Shown piece by piece: positions 11,290 through 25,400 of a DNA stretch of 64,000 nt. Source of the stretch: Anomaloglossus baeobatrachus (taxonomy: Eukaryota > Chordata > Amphibia > Anura > Aromobatidae). Position 1 is the first letter of the stretch. Each line of letters starts with the position of its first letter. The notes below the pieces were generated by a model. The model worked only from the letters and a program-made list of their open reading frames with translations, was not told the DNA's origin and searched no databases. The translations under genes were made by a program, and so were the position numbers. Where the stretch lies: contig NC_134355.1 of the NCBI RefSeq assembly GCF_048569485.1, positions 663,391,979 through 663,455,978 on the forward strand, in the 5' to 3' direction.

Positions 11290-12600
11290 AAACAAAAAAA
11301 AAATATTTTTGATAACCAGCAAACAGCTGGGGGCTGCTATTGTTAGGCTGGGAAGGTTCATGGTTATTTGGCCCTTCCCAAAGTAAAAATACCAGCCTAC
11401 AGCCACCCCAGTAGTGGTGCATCTACTAGATGCACTATATCTGGAGCTTTGCCTCAGATCTTCCTAATGCCTTAATTTGGTAGAAATCAGCATAATGGTT
11501 TTTGTGGTTGATGTCAGATATTTAGTGTCTAAAATATAGTTCACATCAAGCGCGTTGGTTAGTAATAGAGAGGCATGTATCAGACACCCCTATTACTAAC
11601 CCAATAATTAAAAAAAGACAAACACAAACAAAAAAAATACTTTAGATAAACACCCCACAACACGTTCCCTCCCATCGCTCACAACTTCATGAAAGTAAAA
11701 AAAACAAACAAACAGGTCTGCTGTATTCAATCAAATTTGTCGTAGTCCACAAATCAAAATCCTACAAAAAAAATCTGTATATATAGTACCACTCTACACA
11801 GTGAGCCCTATGCAGCCTTGTTCTGAGATCATTCTCAGAAGGCTGCATAGGGGTTACTGCAGGTCAGAGGTAGATACAGAATTTCTCACATCCGTGAGAA
11901 ATTATAGGCTGCCTCTGACTGATAGTTACCTATGGAACTTCATTCTGAGAAAGTTCTCAGAACACAGCTCCATAGGATTTGATGGACATCATAGGACATT
12001 GCTCTTTGGATTACATTGGAACTTCCAGGTTTTATGTTTCATTAATAAATTGGTGAATGAGAGAGTGTGGGGGAGAGTTTATTCCTCAAATGGATTAAGT
12101 CAGAATTTTGAAAATTTTTTTAAAATAAATTGGTAAACAAGGGTGCGAGAGTCTTTACGTAAGTAAACTTTTTTCTCTGTCTTTTTTTAACTCTATACTA
12201 GCTGAGTTTGTAATGGGGGTGTATGATAGATGCCTCCCCTTCACTAACCCCTAGCTTGATGCCAGCTGTCAATTCACAGTTGACAGCAACCCCTAAAGTA
12301 TTACCCCAATTGCCAGGTCAATGGGGAATAGCAGGACAAACTGCCAGAATAGTTGCATCTAATGGATGTGCCATTTCTGGGATGGCTGCAGGCTGCTATT
12401 GTCAGGCTGAGAGGGGCCAAATAACCATAGTCTTTCCCACTCTGATAATATCAGCCTCCAGGTGCCTGCTTTACCTTGGTTTGTTATAAAAAATAGGGCA
12501 AAGTCTGTGCCGTTTATATAAATTATTTAATTAAACAAATTTAAAAACGACCTTGGATCCCTGTTATTTTTGTTCATTGGCAAGTGCCATCTTTTTTGCA
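11290..12600. repeat. Large foldback repeat
   Basis: Left arm (gctgctattgttaggctggg near 11334; cactaacc-type tracts) and right arm (gcaggctgctattgtcaggc near 12389) are related in inverted or palindromic layout around a middle with ttctgagatcattctcagaa and gttctcagaacacagctcca. The same family recurs at about 46490-46880 and 51180-52300. No coding capacity was recognised. Confidence 0.55.
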
Positions 12601-13091
12601 ATCATATGCTGGGGAAGTAGTATGAGGGTATGAGTAGTATGAGGGATGCTAATTAGAGTTGAGCGCGGTTCGTGGTTCGTGGTTCTCCAGTTCTAGGCTC
12701 GAGTGATTTTGGGGCCTGTTCTAGATCGAACTAGAACTCGAGCTTTTTGCAAAAGCTCGATAGTTCTAGAAACGTTCGAGAACGGTTCTAGCAGCAAAAA
12801 AACAGCTAATTCCTAGCTGGCTTTCCGCTGTAATAGTGTAAGTCACTCTGTGACTCACACTATTATGACATTTCAGTGTATAGTGTGCGTGAACAGCGCC
12901 TTCAGATCACTTCTGTTTGTATAATGGCGATCGACATTTTTTTTTTTTTTCCTTGTCTTCCTTCCCTAAGCGCGCGCGTGTAGTGGGGAGGGCCATTATG
13001 TCAGCCAATCCCAGACACACACACAGCTAAGTGGACTTTTAGCCAGAGAAGCAACGGCATGTGTGATAGGATGTCCATGTCACATGTCCCT

Positions 13092-13106
13092 GCATTATAA
13101 AAACGA
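13092..13106 (+). promoter_or_regulatory. Possible TATA-type core promoter of hAT-1
   Basis: gcattataaaaacg lies about 440 bp inside the left end, upstream of the satellite and transposase. Position and sequence fit a core promoter, but the transcript would have to cross or splice out 9 kb of satellite. Inference only. Confidence 0.3.
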
Positions 13107-13434
13107 GTATCTGCCCGTCCGGACGCCATTATCTCTTCTGCGTCCTTGGTGTCAGACATCACTGGCGCAGCTCCGTCCTGAGTCCTATCGCCGATACTGC
13201 TGTATACACAGCGCTGGACAGCTTAGGGAGAGCACTTTCTATAAGTCCTTTTAAGGGCTCGTACCGGCAGGGTCAGAGCCATAGGTGACAGGTCCTGAAA
13301 ACAGAGACAGCGTCTGTGTAGCTAAGGTCAGGGATATCGTCGCTGCATTTCCCCATTAGGAGGGAATAGAAAGGCAGGCTTCCTTTCCTCTACCCAGAGC
13401 CCCACAATCCTGGCACTGTACCCTCCTGTCCTCT

Positions 13435-16400
13435 GCACACTCCAACTCATTATAACTAAGCCATTATACTAGCAAACACTGAGTGTACCTAGTGGCATCC
13501 TAAACGTGGCTATTGGACTTTGCTATAGTCCCACTAGTGCAAAGACATTTGCAGCACCTCTGCCTGCATTGCACACTCCAACTCATTATAACTAAGCCAT
13601 TATACTAGCAAACACTCAGTGTACCTAGTGGCATCCTAAACGTGGCTATTGGACTTTTGTCTAGTCACACTAGTGCAAAGACATTTGCAGCACCTCTACC
13701 TGCATTGCACACTCCAACTCATTATAACTAAGCCATTATACTAGCAAACACTCAGTGTACCTAGTGGCATCCTAAACGTGGCTATTGGACTGTTGTCTAG
13801 TCACACTAGTGCAAAGACATTTGCAGCACCTCTACCTGCATTGCACACTCCAACTCATTATAACTAAGCCATTATACTAGCAAACACTCAGTGTACCTAG
13901 TGGCATCCTAAACGTGGCTATTGGACTTTTGTCTAGTCACACTAGTGCAAAGACATTTACAGCACCTCTACCTGCATTGCACACTCCAACTCATTATAAC
14001 TAAGCCATTATACTAGCAAACACTCAGTGTACCTAGTGGCATCCTAAACGTGGCTATTGGACTTTTGTCTAGTCACACTAGTGCAAAGACATTTACAGCA
14101 CCTCTACCTGCATTGCACACTCCAACTCATTATAACTAAGCCATTATACTAGCACACACTCAGTGTACCTAGTGGCATCCTAAACGTGGCTATTGGACTT
14201 TGCTATAGTCCCACTAGTGCAAAGACATTTGCAGCACGTCTGCCTGCATTGCACACTCCAACTCATTATAACTAAGCCATTATACTAGCAAACACTCAGT
14301 GTACCTAGTGGCATCCTAAACGTGGCTATTGGACTTTGCTATAGTCCCACTAGTGCAAAGACATTTGCAGCACCTCTACCTGCATTGCACACTCCAACTC
14401 ATTATAACTAAGCCATTATACTAGCAAACACTCAGTGTACCTAGTGGCATCCTAAACGTGGCTATTGGACTTTGCTATAGTCCCACTAGTGCAAAGACAT
14501 TTGCAGCACGTCTGCCTGCATTGCACACTCCAACTCATTATAACTAAGCCATTATTCTAGCAAACACTCAGTGTACCTAGTGGCATCCTAAACGTGGCTA
14601 TTGGACTTTGCTATAGTCCCACTAGTGCAAAGACATTTGCAGCACCTCTACCTGCATTGCACACTCCAACTCATTATAACTAAGCCATTATACTAGCAAA
14701 CACTCAGTGTACCTAGTGGCATCCTAAACGTGGCTATTGGACTTTGCTATAGTCCCACTAGTGCAAAGACATTTGCAGCACGTCTGCCTGCATTGCACAC
14801 TCCAACTCATTATAACTAAGCCATTATACTAGCAAACACTCAGTGTACCTAGTGGCATCCTAAACGTGGCTATTGGACTTTGCTATAGTCCCACTAGTGC
14901 AAAGACATTTGCAGCACGTCTGCCTGCATTGCACACTCTAACTCATTATAACTAAGCCATTATACTAGCAAACACTCAGTGTACCTAGTGGCATCCTAAA
15001 CGTGGCTATTGGACTTTGCTATAGTCCCACTAGTGCAAAGACATTTGCAGCACCTCTACCTGCATTGCACACTCCAACTCATTATAACTAAGCCATTATA
15101 CTAGCAAACACTCAGTGAACCTAGTGGCATCCTAAACGTATCTATTGGACTTTGCTATAGTCCCACTAGTGCAAAGACATTTGCAGCACCTCTACCTGCA
15201 TTGCACACTCCAACTCATTATAACTAAGCCATTATACTAGCAAACACTCAGTGTACCTAGTGGCATTCTAAACGTGGCTATTGGACTTTGCTATATTCCC
15301 ACTAGTGCAAAGACATTTGCAGCACGTCTGCCTGCATTGCACACTCCAATTCATTATAACTAAGCCATTATACTAGCAAACACTCAGTGTACCTAGTGGC
15401 ATCCTAAACGTGGCTATTGGACTTTTGTCTAGTCACACTAGTGCAAAGACATTTGCAGCACCTCTACCTGCATTGCACACTCCAACTCATTATAACTAAG
15501 CCATTATACTAGCAAACACTCAGTGTACCTAGTGGCATCCTAAACGTGGCTATTGGACTTTGCTATAGTCCCACTAGTGCAAAGACATTTGCAGCACCTC
15601 TACCTGCATTGCACACTCCAACTCATTATAACTAAGCCATTATACTAGCAAACACTCAGTGTACCTAGTGGCATCCTAAACGTGGCTATTGGACTTTGCT
15701 ATAGTCCCACTAGTGCAAAGACATTTGCAGCACGTCTGCCTGCATTGCACACTCCAATTCATTATAACTAAGCCATTATACTAGCAAACACTCAGTGTAC
15801 CTAGTGGCATCCTAAACGTGGCTATTGGACTTTTGTCTAGTCACACTAGTGCAAAGACATTTGCAGCACCTCTACCTGCATTGCACACTCCAACTCATTA
15901 TAACTAAGCCATTATACTAGCAAACACTCAGTGTACCTAGTGGCATCCTAAACGTGGCTTTTGGACTTTGCTATAGTCCCACTAGTGCAAAGACATTTGC
16001 AGCACGTCTGCCTGCATTGCACACTCCAACTCATTATAACTAAGCCATTATACTAGCAAACACTCAGTGTACCTAGTGGCATCCTAAACGTGGCTATTGG
16101 ACTTTGCTATAGTCCCACTAGTGCAAAGACATTTGCAGCACCTCTTCCTGCATTGCACACTCCAACTCATTATAACTAAGCCATTATACTAGCAAACACT
16201 CAGTGTACCTAGTGGCATCCTAAACGTGGCTATTGGACTTTGCTATAGTCCCACTAGTGCAAAGACATTTGCAGCACCTCTTCCTGCATTGCACACTCCA
16301 ACTCATTATAACTAAGCCATTATACTAGCAAACACTCAGTGTACCTAGTGGCATCCTAAACGTGGCTATTGGACTTTGCTATAGTCCCACTAGTGCAAAG

Positions 16401-19400
16401 ACATTTGCAGCACCTCTGCCTGCATTGCACACTCCAACTCATTATAACTAAGCCATTATACTAGCAAACACTCAGTGTACCTAGTGGCATCCTAAACGTG
16501 GCTATTGGACTTTGCTATAGTCCCACTAGTGCAAAGACATTTGCAGCACCTCTTCCTGCATTGCACACTCCAACTCATTATAACTAAGCCATTATACTAG
16601 CAAACACTCAGTGTACCTAGTGGCATCCTAAACGTGGCTATTGGACTTTTGTCTAGTCACACTAGTTGTCAGGTTTCCAGGTTTTCCAGTTCTCTTTTGA
16701 ATGAGCTTGCCCTCGGTTAACATGGAGTTTACTGTTCTGTTGCCTTACTTCCTGTCCAGCTGCTTAAAAGGCCGCCTCTAAGCCTAGTCCAGTGCCTGAG
16801 TATACTGCTTGCTGTGTGCTCCTGCTTTGCTGCTGCTAATCCTGATTACCTTTGGATCCTCCTAAAGACTACCGACCGACCGACTCTGGACCTTACCCGG
16901 TTTCTCAAAGCTGTGCCCGGATTCCTTCTGCCATCTTCGGTCAGCACTCTGCCCGGTTCTCTCTGGTTCGTAACCACTCTGGACAATCATCCCGTACGGA
17001 CACTCCTGGACTTTTACCGCTTGCCCCTTGTGTCCCGGCTGCTGCGCATTTAGGCCTTCCGGGGTGATTGCCGGACAGTCCCTGTATAGGGGTTCGCTCT
17101 GGTGGTCTCCCTGGGGGAGTCCGGTGCGTGGCCCCGGGAATTCCCTTCGCTCCGTTTCGGGAAGGTATTTTGTGTATTTGTACCGCTGTGTTTTCCGTTG
17201 TGTATCTACCGTGGTTACATATTATAAAAGATCTTGTACCAAGAACTCGTCTCCGATTGTCATTGCCCTACGCTATCGAAATCCTCAGAACATATATAAG
17301 TATTACACTAGTGCAAAGACATTTGCAGCACCTCTACCTGCATTGCACACTCCAACTCATTATAACTAAGCCATTATACTAGCAAACACTCAGTGTACCT
17401 AGTGGCATCCTAAACGTGGCTATTGGACTTTGCTATAGTCCCACTAGTGCAAAGACATTTGCAGCACCTCTACCTGCATTGCACACTCCAACTCATTATA
17501 ACTAAGCCATTATACTAGCAAACACTCAGTGTACCTAGTGGCATCCTAAACGTGGCTTTTGGACTTTGCTATAGTCCCACTAGTGCAAAGACATTTGCAA
17601 CACCTCTTCCTGCATTGCACACTCCAACTCATTATAACTAAGCCATTATACTAGCAAACACTCAGTGTACCTAGTGGCATCCTAAACGTGGCTATTGGAC
17701 TTTTGTCTAGTCACACTAGTGCAAAGACATTTGCAGCACGTCTACCTGCATTGCACACTCCAACTCATTATAACTAAGCCATTATACTAGCAAACACTCA
17801 GTGTACCTAGTGGCATCCTAAACGTGGCTATTGGACTTTGCTATAGTCCCACTAGTGCAAAGACATTTGCAGCACCTCTTCCTGCATTGCACACTCCAAC
17901 TCATTATAACTAAGCCATTATACTAGCAAACACTCAGTGTACCTAGTGGCATCCTAAACGTGGCTATTGGACTTTGCTATAGTCCCACTAGTGCAAAGAC
18001 ATTTGCAGCACCTCTACCTGCATTGCACACTCCAACTCATTATAACTAAGCCATTATACTAGCAAACACTCAGTGTACCTAGTGGCATCCTAAACGTGGC
18101 TATTGGACTTTGCTATAGTCCCACTAGTGCAAAGACATTTGCAGCACGTCTGCCTGCATTGCACACTCCAACTCATTATAACTTAGCCATTATACTAGCA
18201 AACACTCAGTGTACCTATTGGCAATCTAAACGTGGCTATTGGACTTTTGTCTAGTCACACTAGTGCAAAGACATTTGCAGCACGTCTGCCTGCATTGCAC
18301 ACTCCAACTTATTATAACTAAGCCATTATACTAGCAAACACTCAGTGTACCTAGTGGCATCCTAAACGTGGCTATTGGACTTTGCTATAGTCCCACTAGT
18401 GCAAAGACATTTGCAGCACCTCTACCTGCATTGCACACTCCAACTCATTATAACTAAGCCATTATACTAGCAAACACTCAGTGTACCTAGTGGCATCCTA
18501 AACGTGGCTATTGGACTTTTGTCTAGTCACACTATTGCAAAGACATTTGCAGCACCTCTACCTGCATTGCACACTCCAACTCATTATAACTAAGCCATTA
18601 TACTAGCAAACACTCAGTGTACCTAGTGGCATCCTAAACGTGGCTATTGGACTTTGCTATAGTCCCACTAGTGCAAAGACATTTGCAGCACCTCTTCCTG
18701 CATTGCACACTCCAACTCTTTATAACTAAGCCATTATACTAGCAAACACTCAGTGTACCTAGTGGCATCCTAAACGTGGCTATTGGACTTTGCTATAGTC
18801 CCACTAGTGCAAAGACATTTGCAGCACCTCTTCCTGCATTGCACACTCCAACTCTTTATAACTAAGCCATTATACTAGCAAACACTCAGTGTACCTAGTG
18901 GCATCCTAAACGTGGCTATTGGACTTTGCTATAGTCCCACTAGTGCAAAGACATTTGCAGCACGTCTGCCTGCATTGCACACTCCAACTCATTATAACTT
19001 AGCCATTATACTAGCAAACACTCAGTGTACCTATTGGCAATCTAAACGTGGCTATTGGACTTTTGTCTAGTCACACTAGTGCAAAGACATTTGCAGCACG
19101 TCTGCCTGCATTGCACACTCCAACTTATTATAACTAAGCCATTATACTAGCAAACACTCAGTGTACCTAGTGGCATCCTAAACGTGGCTATTGGACTTTG
19201 CTATAGTCCCACTAGTGCAAAGACATTTGCAGCACCTCTACCTGCATTGCACACTCCAACTCATTATAACTAAGCCATTATACTAGCAAACACTCAGTGT
19301 ACCTAGTGGCATCCTAAACGTGGCTATTGGACTTTTGTCTAGTCACACTATTGCAAAGACATTTGCAGCACCTCTACCTGCATTGCACACTCCAACTCAT

Positions 19401-22278
19401 TATAACTAAGCCATTATACTAGCAAACACTCAGTGTACCTAGTGGCATCCTAAACGTGGCTATTGGACTTTGCTATAGTCCCACTAGTGCAAAGACATTT
19501 GCAGCACCTCTTCCTGCATTGCACACTCCAACTCATTATAACTAAGCCATTATACTAGCAAACACTCAGTGTACCTAGTGGCATCCTAAACGTGGCTATT
19601 GGACTTTTGTCTAGTCACACTAGTGCAAAGACATTTGCAGCACGTCTACCTGCATTGCACACTCCAACTCATTATAACTAAGCCATTATACTAGCAAACA
19701 CTCAGTGTACCTAGTGGCATCCTAAACGTGGCTATTGGACTTTGCTATAGTCCCACTAGTGCAAAGACATTTGCAGCACGTCTGCCTGCATTGCACACTC
19801 CAACTTATTATAACTAAGCCATTATACTAGCAAACACTCAGTGTACCTAGTGGCATCCTAAACGTGGCTATTGGACTTTGCTATAGTCCCACTAGTGCAA
19901 AGACATTTGCAGCACCTCTACCTGCATTGCACACTCCAACTCATTATAACTAAGCCATTATACTAGCAAACACTCAGTGTACCTAGTGGCATCCTAAACG
20001 TGGCTATTGGACTTTTGTCTAGTCACACTATTGCAAAGACATTTGCAGCACCTCTACCTGCATTGCACACTCCAACTCATTATAACTAAGCCATTATACT
20101 AGCAAACACTCAGTGTACCTAGTGGCATCCTAAACGTGGCTATTGGACTTTGCTATAGTCCCACTATTGCAAAGACATTTGCAGCACCTCTACCTGCATT
20201 GCACACTCCAACTCATTATAACTAAGCCATTATACTAGCAAACACTCAGTGTACCTAGTGGCATCCTAAACGTGGCTATTGGACTTTTGTCTAGTCACAC
20301 TAGTGCAAAGACATTTGCAGCACCTCTACCTGCATTGCACACTCCAACTCATTATAACTAAGCCATTATACTAGCAAACACTCAGTGTACCTACTGGCAT
20401 CCTAAACGTGGCTATTGGACTTTGCTATAGTCCCACTAGTGCAAACACATTTGCAGCACGTCTGCCTGCATTGCACACTCCAACTCATTATAACTAAGCC
20501 ATTATACTAGCAAACACTCAGTGTACCTAGTGGCATCCTAAACGTGGCTTTTGGACTTTGCTATAGTCCCACTAGTGCAAAGACATTTGCAGCACGTCTG
20601 CCTGCATTGCACACTCCAACTCATTATAACTAAGCCATTATACTAGCAAACACTCAGTGTACCTAGTGGCATCCTAAACGTGGCTATTGGACTTTGCTAT
20701 AGTCCCACTAGTGCAAAGACAGTTGCAGCACATCTGCCTGCATTGCATACTCCAACTCATTATAACTAAGCCATTATACTAGCAAACACTCAGTGTACCT
20801 AGTGGCATCCTAAACGTGGCTATTGGACTTTGCTATAGTCCCACTAGTGCAAAGACATTTGCAGCACGTCTGCCTGCATTGTACACTCCAACTCATTATA
20901 ACTAAGCCATTATACTAGCAAACACTAAGTGTACCTAGTGGCATCCTAAACTTGGCTATTGGACTTTGCTATAGTCCCACTAGTGCAAAGACATTTGCAG
21001 CACCTCTACCTGCATTGCACACTCCAACTCTTTATAACTAAGCCATTATACTAGCAAACACTCAGTGTACCTAGTGGCATCCTAAACGTGGCTATTGGAC
21101 TTTTGTCCAGTCCCACTAGTGCAAAGATATTTGCAGCACGTCTGCCTGCATTGCACACTCCAACTCATTATAACTAAGCCATTATACTAGCAAACACTCA
21201 GTGTACCTAGTGGCATCCTAAACGTGGCTATTGTACTTTTGTCTAGTCCCACTAGTGCAAAGACATTTGCAGCACGTCTGCCTGCATTGCACACTCCAAC
21301 TCATTATAACTAAGCCATTATACTAGCAAACACTCAGTGTACCTAGTGGCATCCTAAACGTGGCTATTGGACTTTGCTATAGTCCCACTAGTGCAAAGAC
21401 ATTTGCAGCACGTCTGCCTGCATTGCACACTCCAACTCATTATAACTTAGCCATTATACTAGCAAACACTCAGTGTACCTATTGGCAATCTAAACGTGGC
21501 TATTGGACTTTTGTCTAGTCACACTAGTGCAAAGACATTTGCAGCACGTCTGCCTGCATTGCACACTCCAACTTATTATAACTAAGCCATTATACTAGCA
21601 AACACTCAGTGTACCTAGTGGCATCCTAAACGTGGCTATTGGACTTTGCTATAGTCCCACTAGTGCAAAGACATTTGCAGCACCTCTACCTGCATTGCAC
21701 ACTCCAACTCATTATAACTAAGCCATTATACTAGCAAACACTCAGTGTACCTAGTGGCATCCTAAACGTGGCTATTGGACTTTTGTCTAGTCACACTATT
21801 GCAAAGACATTTGCAGCACCTCTACCTGCATTGCACACTCCAACTCATTATAACTAAGCCATTATACTAGCAAACACTCAGTGTACCTAGTGGCATCCTA
21901 AACGTGGCTATTGGACTTTGCTATAGTCCCACTAGTGCAAAGACATTTGCAGCACGTCTGCCTGCATTGCACACTCCAACTCATTATAACTAAGCCATTA
22001 TACTAGCAAACACTAAGTGTACCTAGTGGCATCCTAAACGTGGCTATTGGACTTTTGTCTAGTCACACTAGTGCAAAGACATTTGCAGCACCTCTACCTG
22101 CATTGCACACTCCAACTCATTATAACTAAGCCATTATACTAGCAAACACTCAGTGTACCTAGTGGCATCCTAAACTTGGCTATTGGACTTTGCTATATTC
22201 CCACTAGTGCAAAGACATTTGCAGCACCTCTACCTGCATTGCACACTCCAACTCATTATAACTAAGCCATTATACTAG
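13435..22278. repeat. 136-bp satellite array inside hAT-1
   Basis: About 60 tandem monomers of 136 bp (8.2 kb after removing the inserted LTR). Conserved core: cattgcacactccaactcat, ccattatactagcaaacact, gtggcatcctaaacgtggct. Two interspersed types differ in one block: tttgctatagtccc versus ttttgtctagtcac. Rare variants (aacttagcc with ctattggcaatc, then caacttatta, then cactattgca) recur together as a four-monomer block at about 18141, 18960 and 21413. The first and last monomers lie within unique hAT sequence, so the array belongs to the element. Confidence 0.95.
16667..17307. mobile_element. Solo LTR in the satellite (retrovirus-like fossil)
   Basis: Begins TGTCAGG, ends ATTACA, and splits a satellite monomer with the 5-bp duplication CTAGT on both sides (16662-16666 and 17308-17312). 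Length 641 bp. No internal region remains. Probably Ty3/Gypsy. It postdates the monomer it interrupts, and it is not repeated in other monomers. Confidence 0.9.
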
Positions 22279-22434
22279 CCATTGATGCTGCCAGTTTAAG
22301 GGCCGTAGTTGCATTGTCAGGGATATTTATTCTTTATTATTCTGCTGTTAATAAAGCTAGACCACCGCTGCAATCTACACCACCTCTCAATTTTTACTAC
22401 CACATTTCAAGTGCACAATCTTGTCGCAATCAAC

Positions 22435-25400
22435 ATGAGTGGCAAAATGACAGATGCTGGTGGAAAGGGGAAGAGGCGTGGTGGAAAAGGAAAAAAAGGT
22501 TTTGTCCGTGGGGAAGGTGGCAAAGCTCCATTATCATCTGCTGAAGATAGACCATCTACCAGCAAAAGTAAGATGTCTACTACTTACCGTGGACAATCCG
22601 ATGTGCTCCCTTTTTTACGGACACGAACAACAGGAACAAAGGTAGATAATGGCCAAAAAAGGAAAATGCTTGAATGGATCTCAAGTGGTTCAAGAAGTGC
22701 CTTCTCAGCCACTTCAAGTACCGCATCCAAAAAACACCAGTCCTCTGAGTTGTCATCCCAATCAAACTTGCTTTCTCCCAGCTCTGAAGTCTCCATCAGC
22801 CCTGCACAGTATGGTGGAACTGAGATGGCTGAGTCTGCAGAGCTGTTCAGTCACACTATAGCCTGGGAATCAGAGGTCTGCTCCCAAGCTACAGTGAGTA
22901 CAGAACAGGAAATGGTCTGCAGTGATGCCCAGAACCTTTGTGACTCTGATTCAGGCCGTGAGGAAGACCAAGTTTCTGAGCATAATGTTGACCCTTTGTC
23001 ACAAACTGTAACACCTGTGGTTATAGACAATGAGGAACATACTGATGAAGATGAGACGCAGATACCCGATTGGGATGACAACTTAAATATTCGGTCAGGG
23101 CAAGAAGAGGCTCGGTCTGAGGGGGAGTGGAGTGCAAACACAACAATTGATGATGAAGTTCTAGATCCCACCTACTGTCAACCCACAGTCAGGCACTCGA
23201 GGAGGTCAACAGAGGCGGTGGAGGAGGATGCAACCGACGACGAAGTTACCTTGCGCCTTCCTGGACAGAGTCGGAGCACTGGTAGCACGTCTACAACTGC
23301 ATTCTCAGCCACCACTTTTCCTCTGAGCATTATTCGGGGTGGATCAACAGGTCGCATGGCCTCTAAGCCTTGCCTAGCCTGGTCCTTTTTTGACATAGAG
23401 AAAGATCGCCCAAATTATGTGATCTGTAAAATTTGTCATGGTTCTCTTAGTAGAGGTCAAAACCTCAGCAGTTTGACAACTTCTTCCATGAATCGTCACA
23501 TGAATAAATATCATAGGTCCCGGTGGGAAGCTCACCATGCTGCAATGCGGCCTAGCGGAGCGAACCATCCACGGCCTGCCCCTTCCAGTGCATCCGCGCG
23601 CTCTTCATCTTCTAGGACTGTGGGGACAGCTGTCACACCTGGTTTTCCACGCACAACTTCCACCACTGTAACCGCAACAGGCACTTTGCTTGGTAGGTCG
23701 TCAGTTGGTTTGGAAGGGGAAACAAGTGAGTGTGTACAGCTCTCTCAGACATCGATAGCACCAATGTTGGATGAAGGCAACATCATGTCTCCGCCTGCAC
23801 TTTCCTCACAAACCTGCATTTTTCCAGGGACACCCTACTCAACACCGTCTACACACAGCAGCCAGATCTCTGTCCCTCAGATGTGGTCAAATAAAAGGCC
23901 ACTTCCTGCGACCCATGACAAAGCTAAGAGGTTGACTCTATCCCTCTGTAAGCTGTTGGCTACCGAAATGCTGCCTTTCCGCCTAGTGGACACACAGGAT
24001 TTTAGAGACCTTATGTCTGTCGCTGTGCCCCAGTACCAGATGCCTAGTCGCCACTACTTCTCTAAGAAAGGTGTGCCCGCGCTACACCAGCATGTCGCAC
24101 ACAACATCACCGCTTCCTTGAGAAATTCTGTGTGTCAACGGGTGCATTTCACCACCGATACTTGGACCAGTAAGCATGGACAGGGACGTTACATGTCGCT
24201 GACTGGGCACTGGGTAACTATGGTGATAGATGGTGAAGGGTCTGCTGCACAAGTCTTGCCGTCCCCACGACTTGTGTGTCAATCCTCTGTCTGTCCAAGT
24301 TCCGCCACTGCTTCTGCATCCTCCACCTCATCTGGGTCCTCCACCTCCGCCCCAAGCCTGCCTGGTCAGGCCACCAGCGTTCTCACTGCGCAGAAGGAAT
24401 CACGCACCCCTCATTACTATGCTGGGAGCAGAGCGCAACGGCATCAGGCGGTCTTTAGCTTGACATGTCTTGGGAATAAGAGTCACACAGCTGAGGAGTT
24501 GTGGTCAGCTCTGCGGTCCGAGTTTAATAAATGGTTGTCTCCACTCAACCTTCAGCCTGGTAAGGCCGTGTGCAACAATGCTGCAAACCTGGGTGCGGCC
24601 CTTCGCCTGGGCAAGGTTACACACGTACCTTGTATGGCTCACGTGTTGAACCTTGTCGTCCAGCAATTTTTAACACACTATCCCGGCCTAGATGGCCTTC
24701 TGAACAGGGCACGAAAACTGTCTGCTCACTTCCGCCGTTCAAGCGCCGCAGCTGAGCGACTTGCATCGCTCCAGAAGTCTTTCGGCCTGCCGGTTCATCG
24801 CCTGAAATGCGATGTGGCGACACGCTGGAATTCAACTCTCCACATGTCACAGTGACTGTGGCAGCACCGCCGAGCCCTGGTGCAATACGTCATGACGTAT
24901 AGCCTGGGCCAACGAGATGCAGAGGTGGGGCAGATCACCCTGATGGAGTGGTCTCAGATCAAGGACCTATGCACCCTTCTGCACAGTTTCGACATGGCGA
25001 CGAATATGTTTAGCGCTGACAATGCCATTATCAGCATGACGATTCCAGTCATTTACATGCTGGAGCACACGCTAAACACTATTCGGAGTCAGGGGGTGGG
25101 ATAACAGGAAGGGGAAGAACTACAGGAGGATTCATATGCGCAAGGGACAACAACATCACCAAGGTCCAGACGTTCATCATCACCAACGCAGCAGGCATGG
25201 GACCATGGGGGACAGGGATCAACAAGGGCGCATAGTAGCAGGCGAAATGTTGAGAAAGGTGCAGGAGAACATGAAGAAATGGAGGACGAACTGTCCATGG
25301 ACATGGAAGACTCAGCGGATGAGGGAGACCTTGGTCAAATTTCAGTTGAAAGAGGTTGGGGGGAGATGTCAGAGGAAGAAAGAACGGTTAGCACCTCTAT

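Noticed and set aside
13435-22278. CRISPR-like array
   Set aside because: Regular spacing, but the unit is a continuous 136-bp tandem repeat with no variable spacers, within a eukaryotic transposon.
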